From contig OW818685.1 of NCBI GenBank assembly GCA_942493245.1, positions 4,464,001 through 4,528,000 of the forward strand: a stretch of DNA of 64,000 nucleotides, read 5' to 3'. Source of the DNA: DAOPYU01 sp942493245. Its GTDB lineage: Bacteria > Sumerlaeota > Sumerlaeia > UBA8349. Under the pieces are notes generated by a model. The model was not told where the DNA came from, did not search any database, and saw nothing but the letters and a program-made list of their open reading frames with translations. Of the stretch, positions 50,776 to 59,379 are shown in pieces; the stretch's first letter is position 1, and each line of letters begins with the position of its first letter. The translations under genes were made by a program, and so were the position numbers.

Positions 50776-51633
50776 TCAATTCATTTGGTCAGCGAAATCT
50801 CTGTTTTGCTGCTTCGCAGTCTCAAAGCCGTTCGCCCAGTGAACCTCCTGGGGCGTGCGGTAGCCAAGCGACTGATGCGGCCGCTGCGTGTTGTAGAATC
50901 GGAAGTACGCCCCGAGCGCCTTGTCCGCAGCGGGCGGGTCCGCATACTCGCACAGGTACACCTCCTCGTACTTCACGCTGCGCCACAGGCGTTCCGTGAA
51001 GATGTTGTCGAAGCAGCGGCCCCGCCCGTCCATGCTGATCCGGATGCCGCTCTCCTCCAGCCGTTTCGTGAACGCCCCGCTGGTGAACTGCACGCCCTGG
51101 TCGGTGTTGAAAATATCGGGACACCCCAGACGCAGCGCCTCGTCGAGAGTCTCGACGCAAAACGAGGTGTCGAGCGAGTTCGAGAGCCGCCACGCCAGCA
51201 CGTAACGGCTGAACCAGTCGATCACCGCCGTCAGGTAGAGAAAACCGCCCGCCAGGCCGATGTACGTGATGTCGGACGCCCAGACCTGGTTGGGGCGCAC
51301 GATCGGCAGATCCCGCAGCAAATACGGGTACTTCTTGTGCTGCGGCGCGCTGTGGCTCAGGCCCTTGCGCGGCGCCACGGCCCGCAACCCCATCACCCGC
51401 ATGAGCCGCTCGACCCGCTTGTGGTTGATCGGCTGGCCGAGGGTGCGCGAGAGGTGCGCGGTCATCTTGGGCGAACCGTAGAACGGAAAGCAGGTGTAGA
51501 TCTCGTCGATCCGGCGCATCAGTTCCAACTCCTGAGGGTCGCGTTCCACCGGCTGGTAGTAGTAGGTCGAGCGCGGCAGACCGAGCAGGGCGCACTGGCG
51601 CGAAATGGCCAGTTCCCCGTGCCCCGGCTCCAC
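50776..51633 (-). CDS. IS3-family transposase OrfB (DDE integrase domain)
   Basis: A 285-residue transposase subunit. The catalytic triad is visible: Asp in WASDITYIGLAGG, Asp in FNTDQGVQF and Glu in NIFTERLWRSVKYEEV. The HTH_21-like segment RQCALLGLPRSTYYYQPVE is at the N-terminus, and the C-terminal FYNTQRPHQSLGYRTPQE is diagnostic of the group. The listed start is GTG at 51633. The same frame is open further upstream as SAALDPGQARALVEPGHGEL, which is how OrfB normally begins after a frameshift from orfA, so the fused product is likely the active enzyme. Confidence 0.95.
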   Translation of the reverse strand: MEPGHGELAISRQCALLGLPRSTYYYQPVERDPQELELMRRIDEIYTCFPFYGSPKMTAHLSRTLGQPINHKRVERLMRVMGLRAVAPRKGLSHSAPQHKKYPYLLRDLPIVRPNQVWASDITYIGLAGGFLYLTAVIDWFSRYVLAWRLSNSLDTSFCVETLDEALRLGCPDIFNTDQGVQFTSGAFTKRLEESGIRISMDGRGRCFDNIFTERLWRSVKYEEVYLCEYADPPAADKALGAYFRFYNTQRPHQSLGYRTPQEVHWANGFETAKQQNRDFADQMN

Positions 51634-51655
51634 CAGCGCCCGCGCCTGGCCGGGG

Positions 51656-51937
51656 TCAAGCGCCGCACTTTTTTTTTAGCCAGTCGAGTTCCACCTTGAG
51701 CCGTCCGATCTGCTCGTAGAGTTGGCTGGTCTCTTCCGCCTCCTTTCCCGGCCGCTTGCGCCGGTCGGCGAAAGCCCCGCTCAGGGATTCCACCGCCTGC
51801 TTCTTCCACATCACCACCTGGTGGGGATGGATGCCGCGCTCGCTGGCAATCTCATTGATCGTCCGCTTGCCGCGAATTGCCTCCAGTGCCACCTCCGCCT
51901 TGAAAGACGCACTGAAACGTCGCCTCTTTTCGCTCAT
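51656..51937 (-). CDS. IS3-family OrfA (HTH transposase subunit)
   Basis: A 93-residue DNA-binding subunit: MSEKRRRFSASFKAEVALEA is the typical start, followed by the HTH motif INEIASERGIHPHQVVMWKK and a leucine-zipper-like tail (LYEQIGRLKVELDWLKKK). The ATG at 51937 has AAGGAG 9 bases upstream. The gene ends at an A9 tract followed by GTGCGG, where translation or transcription slippage could join it to orfB. OrfB lies in the +1 frame here, while IS3 elements normally use -1; one more A would restore the usual phase. Confidence 0.93.
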   Translation of the reverse strand: MSEKRRRFSASFKAEVALEAIRGKRTINEIASERGIHPHQVVMWKKQAVESLSGAFADRRKRPGKEAEETSQLYEQIGRLKVELDWLKKKCGA

Positions 51938-52011
51938 TTTCCCCACTCCTTCCTGGACACAAGCCTAACAGAATACCACCTTAAAGGCCTGTCCAGTTTT
52001 CGGGGGGAACT

Positions 52012-52563
52012 TCAATCGGAGGAATTATTCTTTTCCTGAGTATAGTTTATGGAAAACCACACATCCCCACAGAGACAGGACAATCGCTTGATCAGGTCGA
52101 TCGGAAGGCGGGGCGTACAGTCTCGGGTTTCGACTTCGAAATTGATCTCCGCAAAAATAACGCCACCCTCTATGTACGGTTGGAGAATGTCTTTCCTGGG
52201 TTCGAGCAAATCGAGCAGGTATTTCAGATGGGTTTCTACATCCTTGCAGGCACCCAATTCCTTCTCGAAATACGAGCGAGTCGAGAGGAACCAGGAACCG
52301 GAACCCTTGCGGGCTCTTACGACGGCTATTGTCTGCTGGGTTTCGTAGTCGTACCCATCCGGATCAATATACTTGTCCCCCTTCTTCCCGGACTCCGTCG
52401 GAATGATCCCCAGTTTCTCCGTCAGGTAGGCCGGATCTCGAAGAGGTTCCGGATATGAATCATAGAGGCGGACATCGAAACCGATGTTTACGCTGATCAA
52501 CGAATTTTCGGGATTTTCCTGATGGGGTGAATCCGAAATATTGCCTTTGTCCGAGTACGCCAT
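52012..52563 (-). CDS. DUF4279-like protein, C-terminus altered by IS3 insertion
   Basis: A 183-residue paralogue of the protein at 50049. Shared elements are GSGSWFLSTRSYFEK, HLKYLLDLLEPRKDILQPYIEG, FEVETRDCTPRLPIDLIKRLS and the end LCGDVWFSINYT. It ends KNNSSD, and its TGA stop is the first three bases of the IS3 inverted repeat. Removing the IS and one ATC duplicate lets the frame run on as QETDQRR to a TAG, so only about seven residues were lost and the protein may still work. GGAAAGG precedes the ATG at 52563. A polar N-terminal tail (about 1-25) precedes the domain. Function unknown. Confidence 0.75.
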   Translation of the reverse strand: MAYSDKGNISDSPHQENPENSLISVNIGFDVRLYDSYPEPLRDPAYLTEKLGIIPTESGKKGDKYIDPDGYDYETQQTIAVVRARKGSGSWFLSTRSYFEKELGACKDVETHLKYLLDLLEPRKDILQPYIEGGVIFAEINFEVETRDCTPRLPIDLIKRLSCLCGDVWFSINYTQEKNNSSD

Positions 52564-52583
52564 CGGCTTCTGCCTTTCCCGAT

Positions 52584-54716
52584 TTACAACCGAACGGTTC
52601 GTCCCTCCTGGGCCGAGGCGAGGGCGGCGAAACTGGCCTGGGTGGCGTTGACGATCTGGTCGAACGGGATCAGCGGCTCGCCCCCTTTCGCCAGACGTTC
52701 GACAAACGCGGCCAGTTCGGCGGCGTGGCCCTTGTCCTGGCTCGACGTTTTGAACTTGCTGAAGCCCTTGAAGCCGTAGCCGTGCGTCGCGCGGAAATTT
52801 TCCATCCGCAACACGCGCCCGTCTGTGAAAACCTCGAGCATTTCCTTCGGATAACTCTTCGCGCCGTTCGCGAAGTAATTAACCGTCCCCACCGACCCGT
52901 CGGCAAACCCGAGGACGATGGACATGCGGTCGTCGCGCACGGCGGGCCCTTCACCCGCCATGATGGCCGAGACGGTGGCGACCGGGCTGCCGGCCAGGTA
53001 ACTCAGCAGATCAATGAAGTGACACCCTTCGCCGATGATGCGCCCGCCGCCGCGTTGCGGGTCCTGAATCCAGTGGTCGGGCGGGATGGCGCCGGCGTTG
53101 ACCGTCATGTTCATGCAGAGCGGTTCGCTGCGCCCCTGAAGCAGTTTGCGGATCTGTTGCGTGTGGGGACTGAAGCGGCGGTTGAAACCCACCATGATCT
53201 GCTGGTTGGGGTGACGCGCCGCGACCTCGGCCACCTGGGCCAGTTGCTCGGCGTTCAGGGCCAGCGGTTTCTCGACATAGACATGCTTGCCCGCCTCGAG
53301 CGCCTCGCACACAAACCGGGCGTGGAGGTGGTGCCCCACCACGACGAAAATGGCCCGCACGTCCGGGTTGTCGAGGAGCAGTTTGTGGTCGGTCACCGCC
53401 TGCTCGAAGCCAAACTTCTGCGCGGCGTGACGCGCCGCCATGGCGTTGAGGTCCGCCACGGCCACTCGCCGCGCGGGTGTTTTCTGCAACGCGGGAAGGA
53501 GCACTCCCTGGGCAAAATTTCCGGCGCCGATGACGCCAATAACCGCCTGGTTTTCTTCAGCCGCACCCTGTGGCGCGAGTTGGAGAACTTTCGAACGCTC
53601 GATCTTCTCGGTGGGATACTGCAACAGCACCCCGAGCGAACCGGGGGCGCTTTCGACTTTTTCATAAGCCGCCACCGCATCGGCCAGGAGGAAGCGATCG
53701 GTGATGAGCGGCTCGACGGACAGTTTGCCCGAACGCAGCGCGCCGAGCACCGCCTCGAAGTTGCGCTGCTCGGTCCAGCGCACATAACCCGCCGGGTAAT
53801 CCTGTCCCCCCTGTTCGTACTTTTCGTCGTAGCGCCCGGGACCGTAGGAGCAGGAGACCTGGAACGTGAGTTCCTTGGCGTAGAAGTCGCTGCGGCGCAG
53901 GTTGAGACCGACCACGCCCACCAGGATGATGCGCCCGCGCTTGCGGCACGCCTCGGCGGCCTGGTGCATGATCTCGTCGGTCTTGGCCGACGCCGTGATG
54001 AGCACGCCGTCCACGCCCTGCCCCTGCGTCCACGCCTGTGCGGCCGCGATGGGGTCGCCCCCTTCGGCCAGGTTGACGGTCTGGGCGCCGAAGGCCTCGG
54101 CCAGCTTCAAACGATCGGCGCTGAAATCCGACACCAGCACCTCGCATCCGCTGGCCAGAAGAAACTGCGCGGTGAGCAGCCCGACCAACCCCACGCCCAT
54201 GACCAGAAACCGCTCGCCCAGGGTGGGCTGCGCCAGACGCACCCCCTGGAGGGCGATGCTGCCCAGCACGGTGAAGGCGGCCTGCTCGTCCGTGACCGCA
54301 TCGGGGATTTTGGCGCAGAGGTTGCGCGGCACACAGGCGATCTCGGCGTGCGGACCGTTACTGGCCACGCGGTCGCCCGGCTGAAAGTCGCGCACCCCCG
54401 CGCCCACTTCCAGAACTGTCCCTACATTGCAATAGCCCAGCGGGAGCGGCACGTCGAGCTTGCGGAACACGGCTTCGAGCGTCGGCATCAGACCGTCGGC
54501 GCGGATCTTGTCGAGTACCTGCTTGACCTTGTCGGGCTGCAGGCGCGCTTTCTGAATCAGGTTGGCCTTGCTGAACTCGACGAGCATCCGCTCGGTACCG
54601 GCGGAAATCAGGGACGTGGTCGTCTGAATGAGCAAATGCCCCGGAGCGACCTGGGGACACGGCAACTCGGCCACTTCCATCACACCCGTGCGCAAGAACT
54701 GTAGAATCTGTCTCAT
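52584..54716 (-). CDS. Fused zinc-type alcohol dehydrogenase / Gfo-Idh-MocA oxidoreductase
   Basis: A 710-residue bi-domain protein of the type found in polysaccharide loci. Residues about 1-375 are MDR alcohol dehydrogenase-like (LPLGYCNVGTVLEVGAG, FQPGDRVAS, ERFLVMGVGLVGLLTAQFL). Residues about 385-705 are MocA-like (AVIGVIGAGNFAQGVLLPAL, VYVEKPLALN with canonical EKP, GEGCHFIDLLSYLAG). The two oxidoreductase halves may act in sequence on one nucleotide sugar. The gene ends the polysaccharide locus, with the epimerase gene 90 bases upstream. No Tat or signal sequence, so it is cytoplasmic. The ATG at 54716 fits the family start; its ribosome binding site is weak. Confidence 0.9.
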   Translation of the reverse strand: MRQILQFLRTGVMEVAELPCPQVAPGHLLIQTTTSLISAGTERMLVEFSKANLIQKARLQPDKVKQVLDKIRADGLMPTLEAVFRKLDVPLPLGYCNVGTVLEVGAGVRDFQPGDRVASNGPHAEIACVPRNLCAKIPDAVTDEQAAFTVLGSIALQGVRLAQPTLGERFLVMGVGLVGLLTAQFLLASGCEVLVSDFSADRLKLAEAFGAQTVNLAEGGDPIAAAQAWTQGQGVDGVLITASAKTDEIMHQAAEACRKRGRIILVGVVGLNLRRSDFYAKELTFQVSCSYGPGRYDEKYEQGGQDYPAGYVRWTEQRNFEAVLGALRSGKLSVEPLITDRFLLADAVAAYEKVESAPGSLGVLLQYPTEKIERSKVLQLAPQGAAEENQAVIGVIGAGNFAQGVLLPALQKTPARRVAVADLNAMAARHAAQKFGFEQAVTDHKLLLDNPDVRAIFVVVGHHLHARFVCEALEAGKHVYVEKPLALNAEQLAQVAEVAARHPNQQIMVGFNRRFSPHTQQIRKLLQGRSEPLCMNMTVNAGAIPPDHWIQDPQRGGGRIIGEGCHFIDLLSYLAGSPVATVSAIMAGEGPAVRDDRMSIVLGFADGSVGTVNYFANGAKSYPKEMLEVFTDGRVLRMENFRATHGYGFKGFSKFKTSSQDKGHAAELAAFVERLAKGGEPLIPFDQIVNATQASFAALASAQEGRTVRL

Positions 54717-54806
54717 GTACTGCCGATCCCGCTTTCTGGAAAATCAAATGAGAAAAGACGCGAACGGATCTCAGTCCGAATGCCCTGTTCCATGTGTGTG
54801 TCATTT

Positions 54807-55751
54807 TTACTTTTCGTTCGGATAATCCTGGAACCACTGAACGGTCCGCAGAATGCCTTCCTCGAAGGGAACGGACACTCGGTACCCGAGCGTGTCGCGG
54901 GCCGCGGCGATGTCGGCGCAGGAATCGCGCACGTCGCCCACACGAGGCGGTTCATGACGCGGGGCGATGTTGGCGCCGAGCGCCCGGTTGATGGCTCCGA
55001 GCAGATCGAGCAACGAGAAGGAAGTTCCACAGGCGATGTTGAACACCCGCCCGCTCCCGTTGGGCGAGGTGGCGGCCAGCAGGTTGGCCTCGATGTTGTT
55101 CTGGACAAACGTGAAATCGCGCGTCTGGAGGCCGTCGCCGTAAATGACCGGACTTTCGCCCCGCTGAACGGACGAGATGAAACGCGGGATCACGGCGCTG
55201 TAGGGGGACGCGGGGTCCTGCCGCGGGCCGAACACGTTGAAGTACCGCAGGCTCACGGTCTCGAGGCCGTAGCAATGGGTAAAGACCGCGCAGAGATGCT
55301 CGCCCGAAAGTTTCGCTTCGGCATAGGGCGAAAGCGGCCGGGGCAACAGGGTCTCGGTCTTGAATTCCGCTTCCTGGTCGCCATACGCGGACGAACTGGC
55401 CGCGTACACCACCCTTTTGACCCGCGCGTTACGCGCCGCCAGGAGCACCTGAGCCGTCCCCAGAACTCCGATATTCAGGCTCTCGATCGGGTTTTCGACC
55501 GAGCGCGGAACGGAAGGGAGCGCCGCCTGGTGCAACACATAATCCACACCGTCCATGGCCTGGCGCACAACGTCCGGGTCGCAGATACTGCCTTCGATCA
55601 GGTCAATGCGGTCGAGAATGTCGGCCAGATTCTCGCGCCGCCCGGTCGAGAAATTGTCCAGCACGCGGACGCTCTCGCCGCGCTCGAGCAGCGCATGCGC
55701 CAGATTCGACCCGATAAACCCCGCCCCGCCGGTGACCAGATAGGATGCCAT
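54807..55751 (-). CDS. NAD-dependent UDP-sugar 4-epimerase (GalE/WbpP-like)
   Basis: A 314-residue short-chain dehydrogenase/epimerase. The NAD motif is VTGGAGFIGSNLA, followed by VRVLDNFSTG, HQAALPSVPRSVENP, the Ser-x-Tyr-Lys active site (ASSSAYG, then YAEAKLSGEH) and RYFNVFGPRQDP. Sequence around SVPRSVENP resembles the WbpP-type UDP-N-acetylglucosamine 4-epimerases. It likely makes UDP-GalNAc or a related sugar for the polymer encoded by this locus. GAGGAGAAA precedes the ATG. It lies between the glycosyltransferase and fusion-dehydrogenase genes on the same strand. Confidence 0.92.
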   Translation of the reverse strand: MASYLVTGGAGFIGSNLAHALLERGESVRVLDNFSTGRRENLADILDRIDLIEGSICDPDVVRQAMDGVDYVLHQAALPSVPRSVENPIESLNIGVLGTAQVLLAARNARVKRVVYAASSSAYGDQEAEFKTETLLPRPLSPYAEAKLSGEHLCAVFTHCYGLETVSLRYFNVFGPRQDPASPYSAVIPRFISSVQRGESPVIYGDGLQTRDFTFVQNNIEANLLAATSPNGSGRVFNIACGTSFSLLDLLGAINRALGANIAPRHEPPRVGDVRDSCADIAAARDTLGYRVSVPFEEGILRTVQWFQDYPNEK

Positions 55752-55946
55752 GCCGTTTTCTCCTCAATCTTCAGGCTCTCGAGTGATTCCCCACCCAAGC
55801 CATATCCCTTATAGCCCGAAATGCCGGAGGATTCAACAAGAACGGCGGCATAACGAACCCCGGAATCATGAGTCAAGGAGATCACGATTCGACATATTCT
55901 TCAGGAAAATCGACTCCGTGGAAAACTGAGAGAACTTTTGTCCATA

Positions 55947-57056
55947 TCAATCCGGTAATTGACCGCTGAGAAGAGCGCGAACGAGCGAGACCTGCTGTTC
56001 CATCCGCTTTTTGTCTTCTTCCGAAATCACAAAAGTCCTCTGCCCCCGGTCTTGACTTACCTTGTTCAAGGCCATTCGAACCTGCTTTTCGAAACTGTCC
56101 ATATCCCGCGTCCGGAAGAGCATTGCCCCCTCGGGCCGCTCCACCACATCGCTCACAACCGCCGGCACGCCCAACGCCAACGCCTCACGAATGGACGTCG
56201 CATCGCCGTCCGTATTGGTTGGGCGGACAAATACATCCGCTTCGGCCAATACTGGAATGAAGGGGCCTTGTTTTGTGTTGAACAGCAGATTCTTCTCGAC
56301 CCCTTTCTCACGAGCCAACGCGAGCAGGTTGTCGTAGTACGCCTGATCCTGCGGCTCGAATTTCCAGAAACAAACGACGATACCGAGATTGGGATAATCG
56401 GATTTTAACCGGGCGGCCAACTCGACCATGTGATCCAGACCATATAGATCTTCACCCTTGTGAAACCCCACCACACCGATTCCCGCCAGGAGCGGCTGAT
56501 GTTTTCCCATAAATTCCCACACGTCGCCGCACACCTCGGACTTGTTCACACTTTCAGGCCCGGGCGGCAAAAAACTGGGCAGGTAGAACACGCGGTCGGA
56601 GGAAACACCCAGATCGAGAACCGTCTGAGTCAGAGTTCTGTTGACACAGACAATCGCGAACATGTTTTGAACCGCCCAACGAATCAGTCGTCTCTTCCAC
56701 GCGGAATTCCGACACCAGTTATGAATATTCATATTGTGAAGGCACAACATCACCCGTTTCCCGAGAAAACGTTGCATGATCGCGCCCAGCAACCAGGTTC
56801 CCACCCTCTGGGGATGCAGGTAAATGCAACGTTCCTTTCCGAGGAAAGGGTAAAGCAACAACCAGATTCCTCTCCATTTCATGATTGAAACAACCTTGCC
56901 CGGAATCTCGACCCGGGTATTGGGATTGTAAATCATGTAGGGGATAGATTGGCTGTCCAGAAGTGCAGCCAGCCGAATGATGTGGCTCCCGATTCCTCCG
57001 GTTGGAGGGGGACAGGGTCCGATAATGCCCAGTCTTGTTTCCCGTTCATCACTCAT
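55947..57056 (-). CDS. Glycosyltransferase family 4 (GT-B)
   Basis: A 369-residue glycosyltransferase acting in polysaccharide assembly. It starts MSDERETRLGIIGPCPPPTGGIGSH, the N-terminal GT4 hallmark. The C-terminal domain has the GVVGFHKGEDLYGLDHMVEL segment, the nucleotide-binding LAEADVFVRPTNTDGDATSIREALALGVP motif (split here for length: LAEADVFVRPTN, then DGDATSIREALALG) and VVSDVVERPEGA. The sugar donor is not evident. The ATG at 57056 gives the family length; the frame to 57482 has 142 extra residues with no relation to GT4. The upstream propeller-like gene ends 43 bases before. Confidence 0.88.
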   Translation of the reverse strand: MSDERETRLGIIGPCPPPTGGIGSHIIRLAALLDSQSIPYMIYNPNTRVEIPGKVVSIMKWRGIWLLLYPFLGKERCIYLHPQRVGTWLLGAIMQRFLGKRVMLCLHNMNIHNWCRNSAWKRRLIRWAVQNMFAIVCVNRTLTQTVLDLGVSSDRVFYLPSFLPPGPESVNKSEVCGDVWEFMGKHQPLLAGIGVVGFHKGEDLYGLDHMVELAARLKSDYPNLGIVVCFWKFEPQDQAYYDNLLALAREKGVEKNLLFNTKQGPFIPVLAEADVFVRPTNTDGDATSIREALALGVPAVVSDVVERPEGAMLFRTRDMDSFEKQVRMALNKVSQDRGQRTFVISEEDKKRMEQQVSLVRALLSGQLPD

Positions 57057-57099
57057 GAATCTTCTGTAACCTCTGTTCCACTTTCTGTTTAATTGGAAT

Positions 57100-58221
57100 T
57101 CACCGCCCATTGGTTTGAACGGGCAGTTCAAAAACATCCATTCTTCCATCGCATCCCGCCAGACCCAAATAATGGGCATACAAATAAGGACCGGGATTGA
57201 TTCCGGCGGGGAAACGAACGGTCCCGAATCCACAAAGGCGAAGGGGCAAACGATCCGTGGGCCAGGAACCAACCACCTTGAAACCTTGCTCCAGATTTCC
57301 CGCGACAATATCCGAATAACGCCCCTTGATTCCCGGTCCGGGGCAATTCTCCAGAAAATCCCGAATCTTTTTGCCACTTGGCATTCCCGGCTCCACGGTA
57401 GTACTGAACACCAACTGATCCTGAACCATGCAGGAATAAATGGAACTGCCGGAAATCTCCATGAACGGCTTGGAACCGACACTCAAGGAGTCGGAATCCA
57501 TATTGGAGAAAACGAGTTCCCGCAGAGAATTCGTCACGATCTGGCTGTCTGTGGCATAGACACAGCGTTCTCCCAGGAAAGCCAACCAGCAGCACCGGAA
57601 TTCCTGCTTTCCCACCAGAACCGGAGAAACATTCCGAAAATTGTCCCGGGCCACCCATATCCCGCAGGAATCTTCGAAATCTCCACTCAGAATCCAGACA
57701 AGTTTCCGCCGTTTGTCTGGAACGAGAGCATGAATGTGTTTGATCATCCCTGCCGGAAAGGTGTGGGCGATCCTCCACAATCCGTGCGTGTCCCGCATCC
57801 AGATGCGGACGGACTCTTTCTGCAGGTTTCGGCCATATTCCCCATAACAGGTTCCGTCATCAAAGCCGGGAAGATCCTCGATGTGGGTCATGAAGAGCGG
57901 AGTCGAACCTCGTTCAATAACATGATCCAAAGTCAGGGAACAGCGGTCAAGATCCAGAAGCCAGAGCCGGTTTTTCTCTCCGACCAGATAGCGGTTTCCC
58001 GTGATTCCACACCCCACTTTAACACCCGAACGAAGCGTTCTCTGAACAAGGCGGGAGAAACAGGCGAGTGTGTCCACGGGAGAACATGGGATTCTACCGA
58101 CAGATTCGACGCGCGAACAATCCAATCTGGCGTGGTAGAGAGAATATCCCCGCGCGAGCAGAAGGCCTGCGGACGTAAATACAAGGGGATTATATCCATG
58201 TAGCGATCGAACAAGTTTCAT
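57100..58221 (-). CDS. Uncharacterised beta-propeller-like protein of polysaccharide loci
   Basis: A 373-residue protein I cannot name. The motif IKHIHALVPDKRRKLVWILS with GDFEDSCGIWVARD and CYGEYGRN earlier resembles a family of uncharacterised propeller-like proteins often found in exopolysaccharide clusters (pattern GEYxxN...HIHxxxxD...TGD). Short strands with Trp (LWLLDLDRC, VRIWMRDTHGLWRIAHTF) fit a propeller fold. There is no signal peptide. The stop of the upstream acetyltransferase is 6 bases before its ATG, so the two are coupled. Role in polymer modification or as a glycan-binding partner is only inferred. Confidence 0.65.
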   Translation of the reverse strand: MKLVRSLHGYNPLVFTSAGLLLARGYSLYHARLDCSRVESVGRIPCSPVDTLACFSRLVQRTLRSGVKVGCGITGNRYLVGEKNRLWLLDLDRCSLTLDHVIERGSTPLFMTHIEDLPGFDDGTCYGEYGRNLQKESVRIWMRDTHGLWRIAHTFPAGMIKHIHALVPDKRRKLVWILSGDFEDSCGIWVARDNFRNVSPVLVGKQEFRCCWLAFLGERCVYATDSQIVTNSLRELVFSNMDSDSLSVGSKPFMEISGSSIYSCMVQDQLVFSTTVEPGMPSGKKIRDFLENCPGPGIKGRYSDIVAGNLEQGFKVVGSWPTDRLPLRLCGFGTVRFPAGINPGPYLYAHYLGLAGCDGRMDVFELPVQTNGR

Positions 58222-58227
58222 AAGGTC

Positions 58228-59199
58228 TCAGGAGGATCCAGGATGCTTTCTCAGATTCGAGCGGGGGATCATGAAGTAGGGATAGGCGGCGGCTTTTCTC
58301 CGGTTGAGAAATTCCAGAAGAGCGGCGGCTTCCAGGACTTCGATCAGGATACCGTCTATCTGAGCACTCAGGAGGAGACCCGCTTTCTTCAAGTCCCGCG
58401 ACAAAGTCCGCTCCGCAAAGTGCAGGGCCCATTTCGGATGGCGTTCCCGCACCACAACCTCTTCCTGCTCTCCATTTTCCACCACCACGAATTTCCGGTC
58501 TCGATACCAGCCATTTACGGGCCACTCATTTTCATAAGAATCTTCCGCGACATGGATCATGGTCAGGCTGTGGGCCATATCGACACCCAATGCCACAATC
58601 AGCGCCTTATGATCCGCACAAAACTTCCACGAGGAATTCAAGCCGCAGGGAAGAGATTTGTCTCCCGAGAGGTTCCCCTTCATCATTTCCTCGGCCAGAG
58701 GACCGATCGCCACCATCGAGTTCAAAGGATGCCGGCTTCGGATCGAGCCGGATTTCTGCATCAGTTTCAGCGGAAGAACACCCGTCCAGGGAAGCGTTTT
58801 CTTGACGTCATACACACAAACCGTATCCGATACGTCTTTTTTGATGCGATCGGTACCCTGTCCCGTTTCTTTGTATCGGGGAATGGCTGGCATCGCCAGT
58901 GTGGAAGACGGCCCGCCCAGAGCGATCAGGCGATCTATGATCTGAACGGGAGAATACCCGGTCGGTTTCAGCGCCTCGGCGCTTGAATGAACCACAACGA
59001 TTCGTCCAGGAGTGACACCATGATCTTTCAGAAACTCTTCAATTCGATGAAATGTTTCCGCGGAGGCCGTTGAACTCTGGGGAATTTTTCGGATTTTCTT
59101 CTTGCTGATATATTCGACCAACCACGGAGTGTTCCAATAAATCCGGCGGACAAGCACTTCCAGGTACGGTGAAGATTCCAGGAATCCAAACAAACCCAT
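58228..59199 (-). CDS. AAC(3)-family N-acetyltransferase in the polysaccharide locus
   Basis: A 323-residue protein of the aminoglycoside 3-N-acetyltransferase (Antibiotic_NAT) family. Landmarks are IVVVHSSAEALKPTGYSPVQ, TLAMPAIPRYK, TGVLPLKLMQKSGSIRSRHPLNSMVAIGP (shown as RSRHPLNSMVAIGP) and ALIVALGVDMAHSLTMIHVAE. Known members transfer acetyl from acetyl-CoA to an amino group. Its place between flippase and propeller genes suggests it acetylates an amino sugar of the polymer rather than conferring drug resistance. The ATG at 59199 (MGLFGFLESS) has GGGGAG 9 bases upstream; the frame to 59259 adds 20 residues without a ribosome binding site. Confidence 0.88.
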   Translation of the reverse strand: MGLFGFLESSPYLEVLVRRIYWNTPWLVEYISKKKIRKIPQSSTASAETFHRIEEFLKDHGVTPGRIVVVHSSAEALKPTGYSPVQIIDRLIALGGPSSTLAMPAIPRYKETGQGTDRIKKDVSDTVCVYDVKKTLPWTGVLPLKLMQKSGSIRSRHPLNSMVAIGPLAEEMMKGNLSGDKSLPCGLNSSWKFCADHKALIVALGVDMAHSLTMIHVAEDSYENEWPVNGWYRDRKFVVVENGEQEEVVVRERHPKWALHFAERTLSRDLKKAGLLLSAQIDGILIEVLEAAALLEFLNRRKAAAYPYFMIPRSNLRKHPGSS

Positions 59200-59379
59200 C
59201 GCGGTTTCTCCCCTTTCTCTCTCGAGGGAATAAATTCTCCCCGGAAACGGAATAAACATCCCCTCCGGTCTCTGGAAAGTACCCGGACCGACAACCCTTT
59301 GTCCCTCACGGGTTCAGGTATTGCCCCGGGTAAACCCTGCTTTAAGTTATGTTGCCCTTCTCGTCTCTGGAGGGTCAAG

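Larger units (their letters stand above)
50596..52014 (-). mobile_element. Complete IS3-family insertion sequence, 1419 bp
   Basis: The terminal inverted repeats are about 27 bp. The left end reads TGAGGTTCCCCCCG then TCCAT then TGGACAGG. The right end, reverse complemented, reads TGAAGTTCCCCCCG then AAAAC then TGGACAGG; 22 of 27 bases match. A 3-bp target duplication, ATC, flanks it (50593-50595 and 52015-52017). It encodes orfA and orfB on the minus strand. The right end supplies the stop codon of the neighbouring DUF4279-like gene. About 150 bases between the left repeat and orfB are non-coding. Both orfs look intact, though their frames at the A9 tract are unusual. Confidence 0.92.

Noticed and set aside
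58228..59199. An aminoglycoside resistance gene
   Set aside because: The family matches, but the gene is embedded and coupled in a polysaccharide operon with no mobile element or resistance neighbour.
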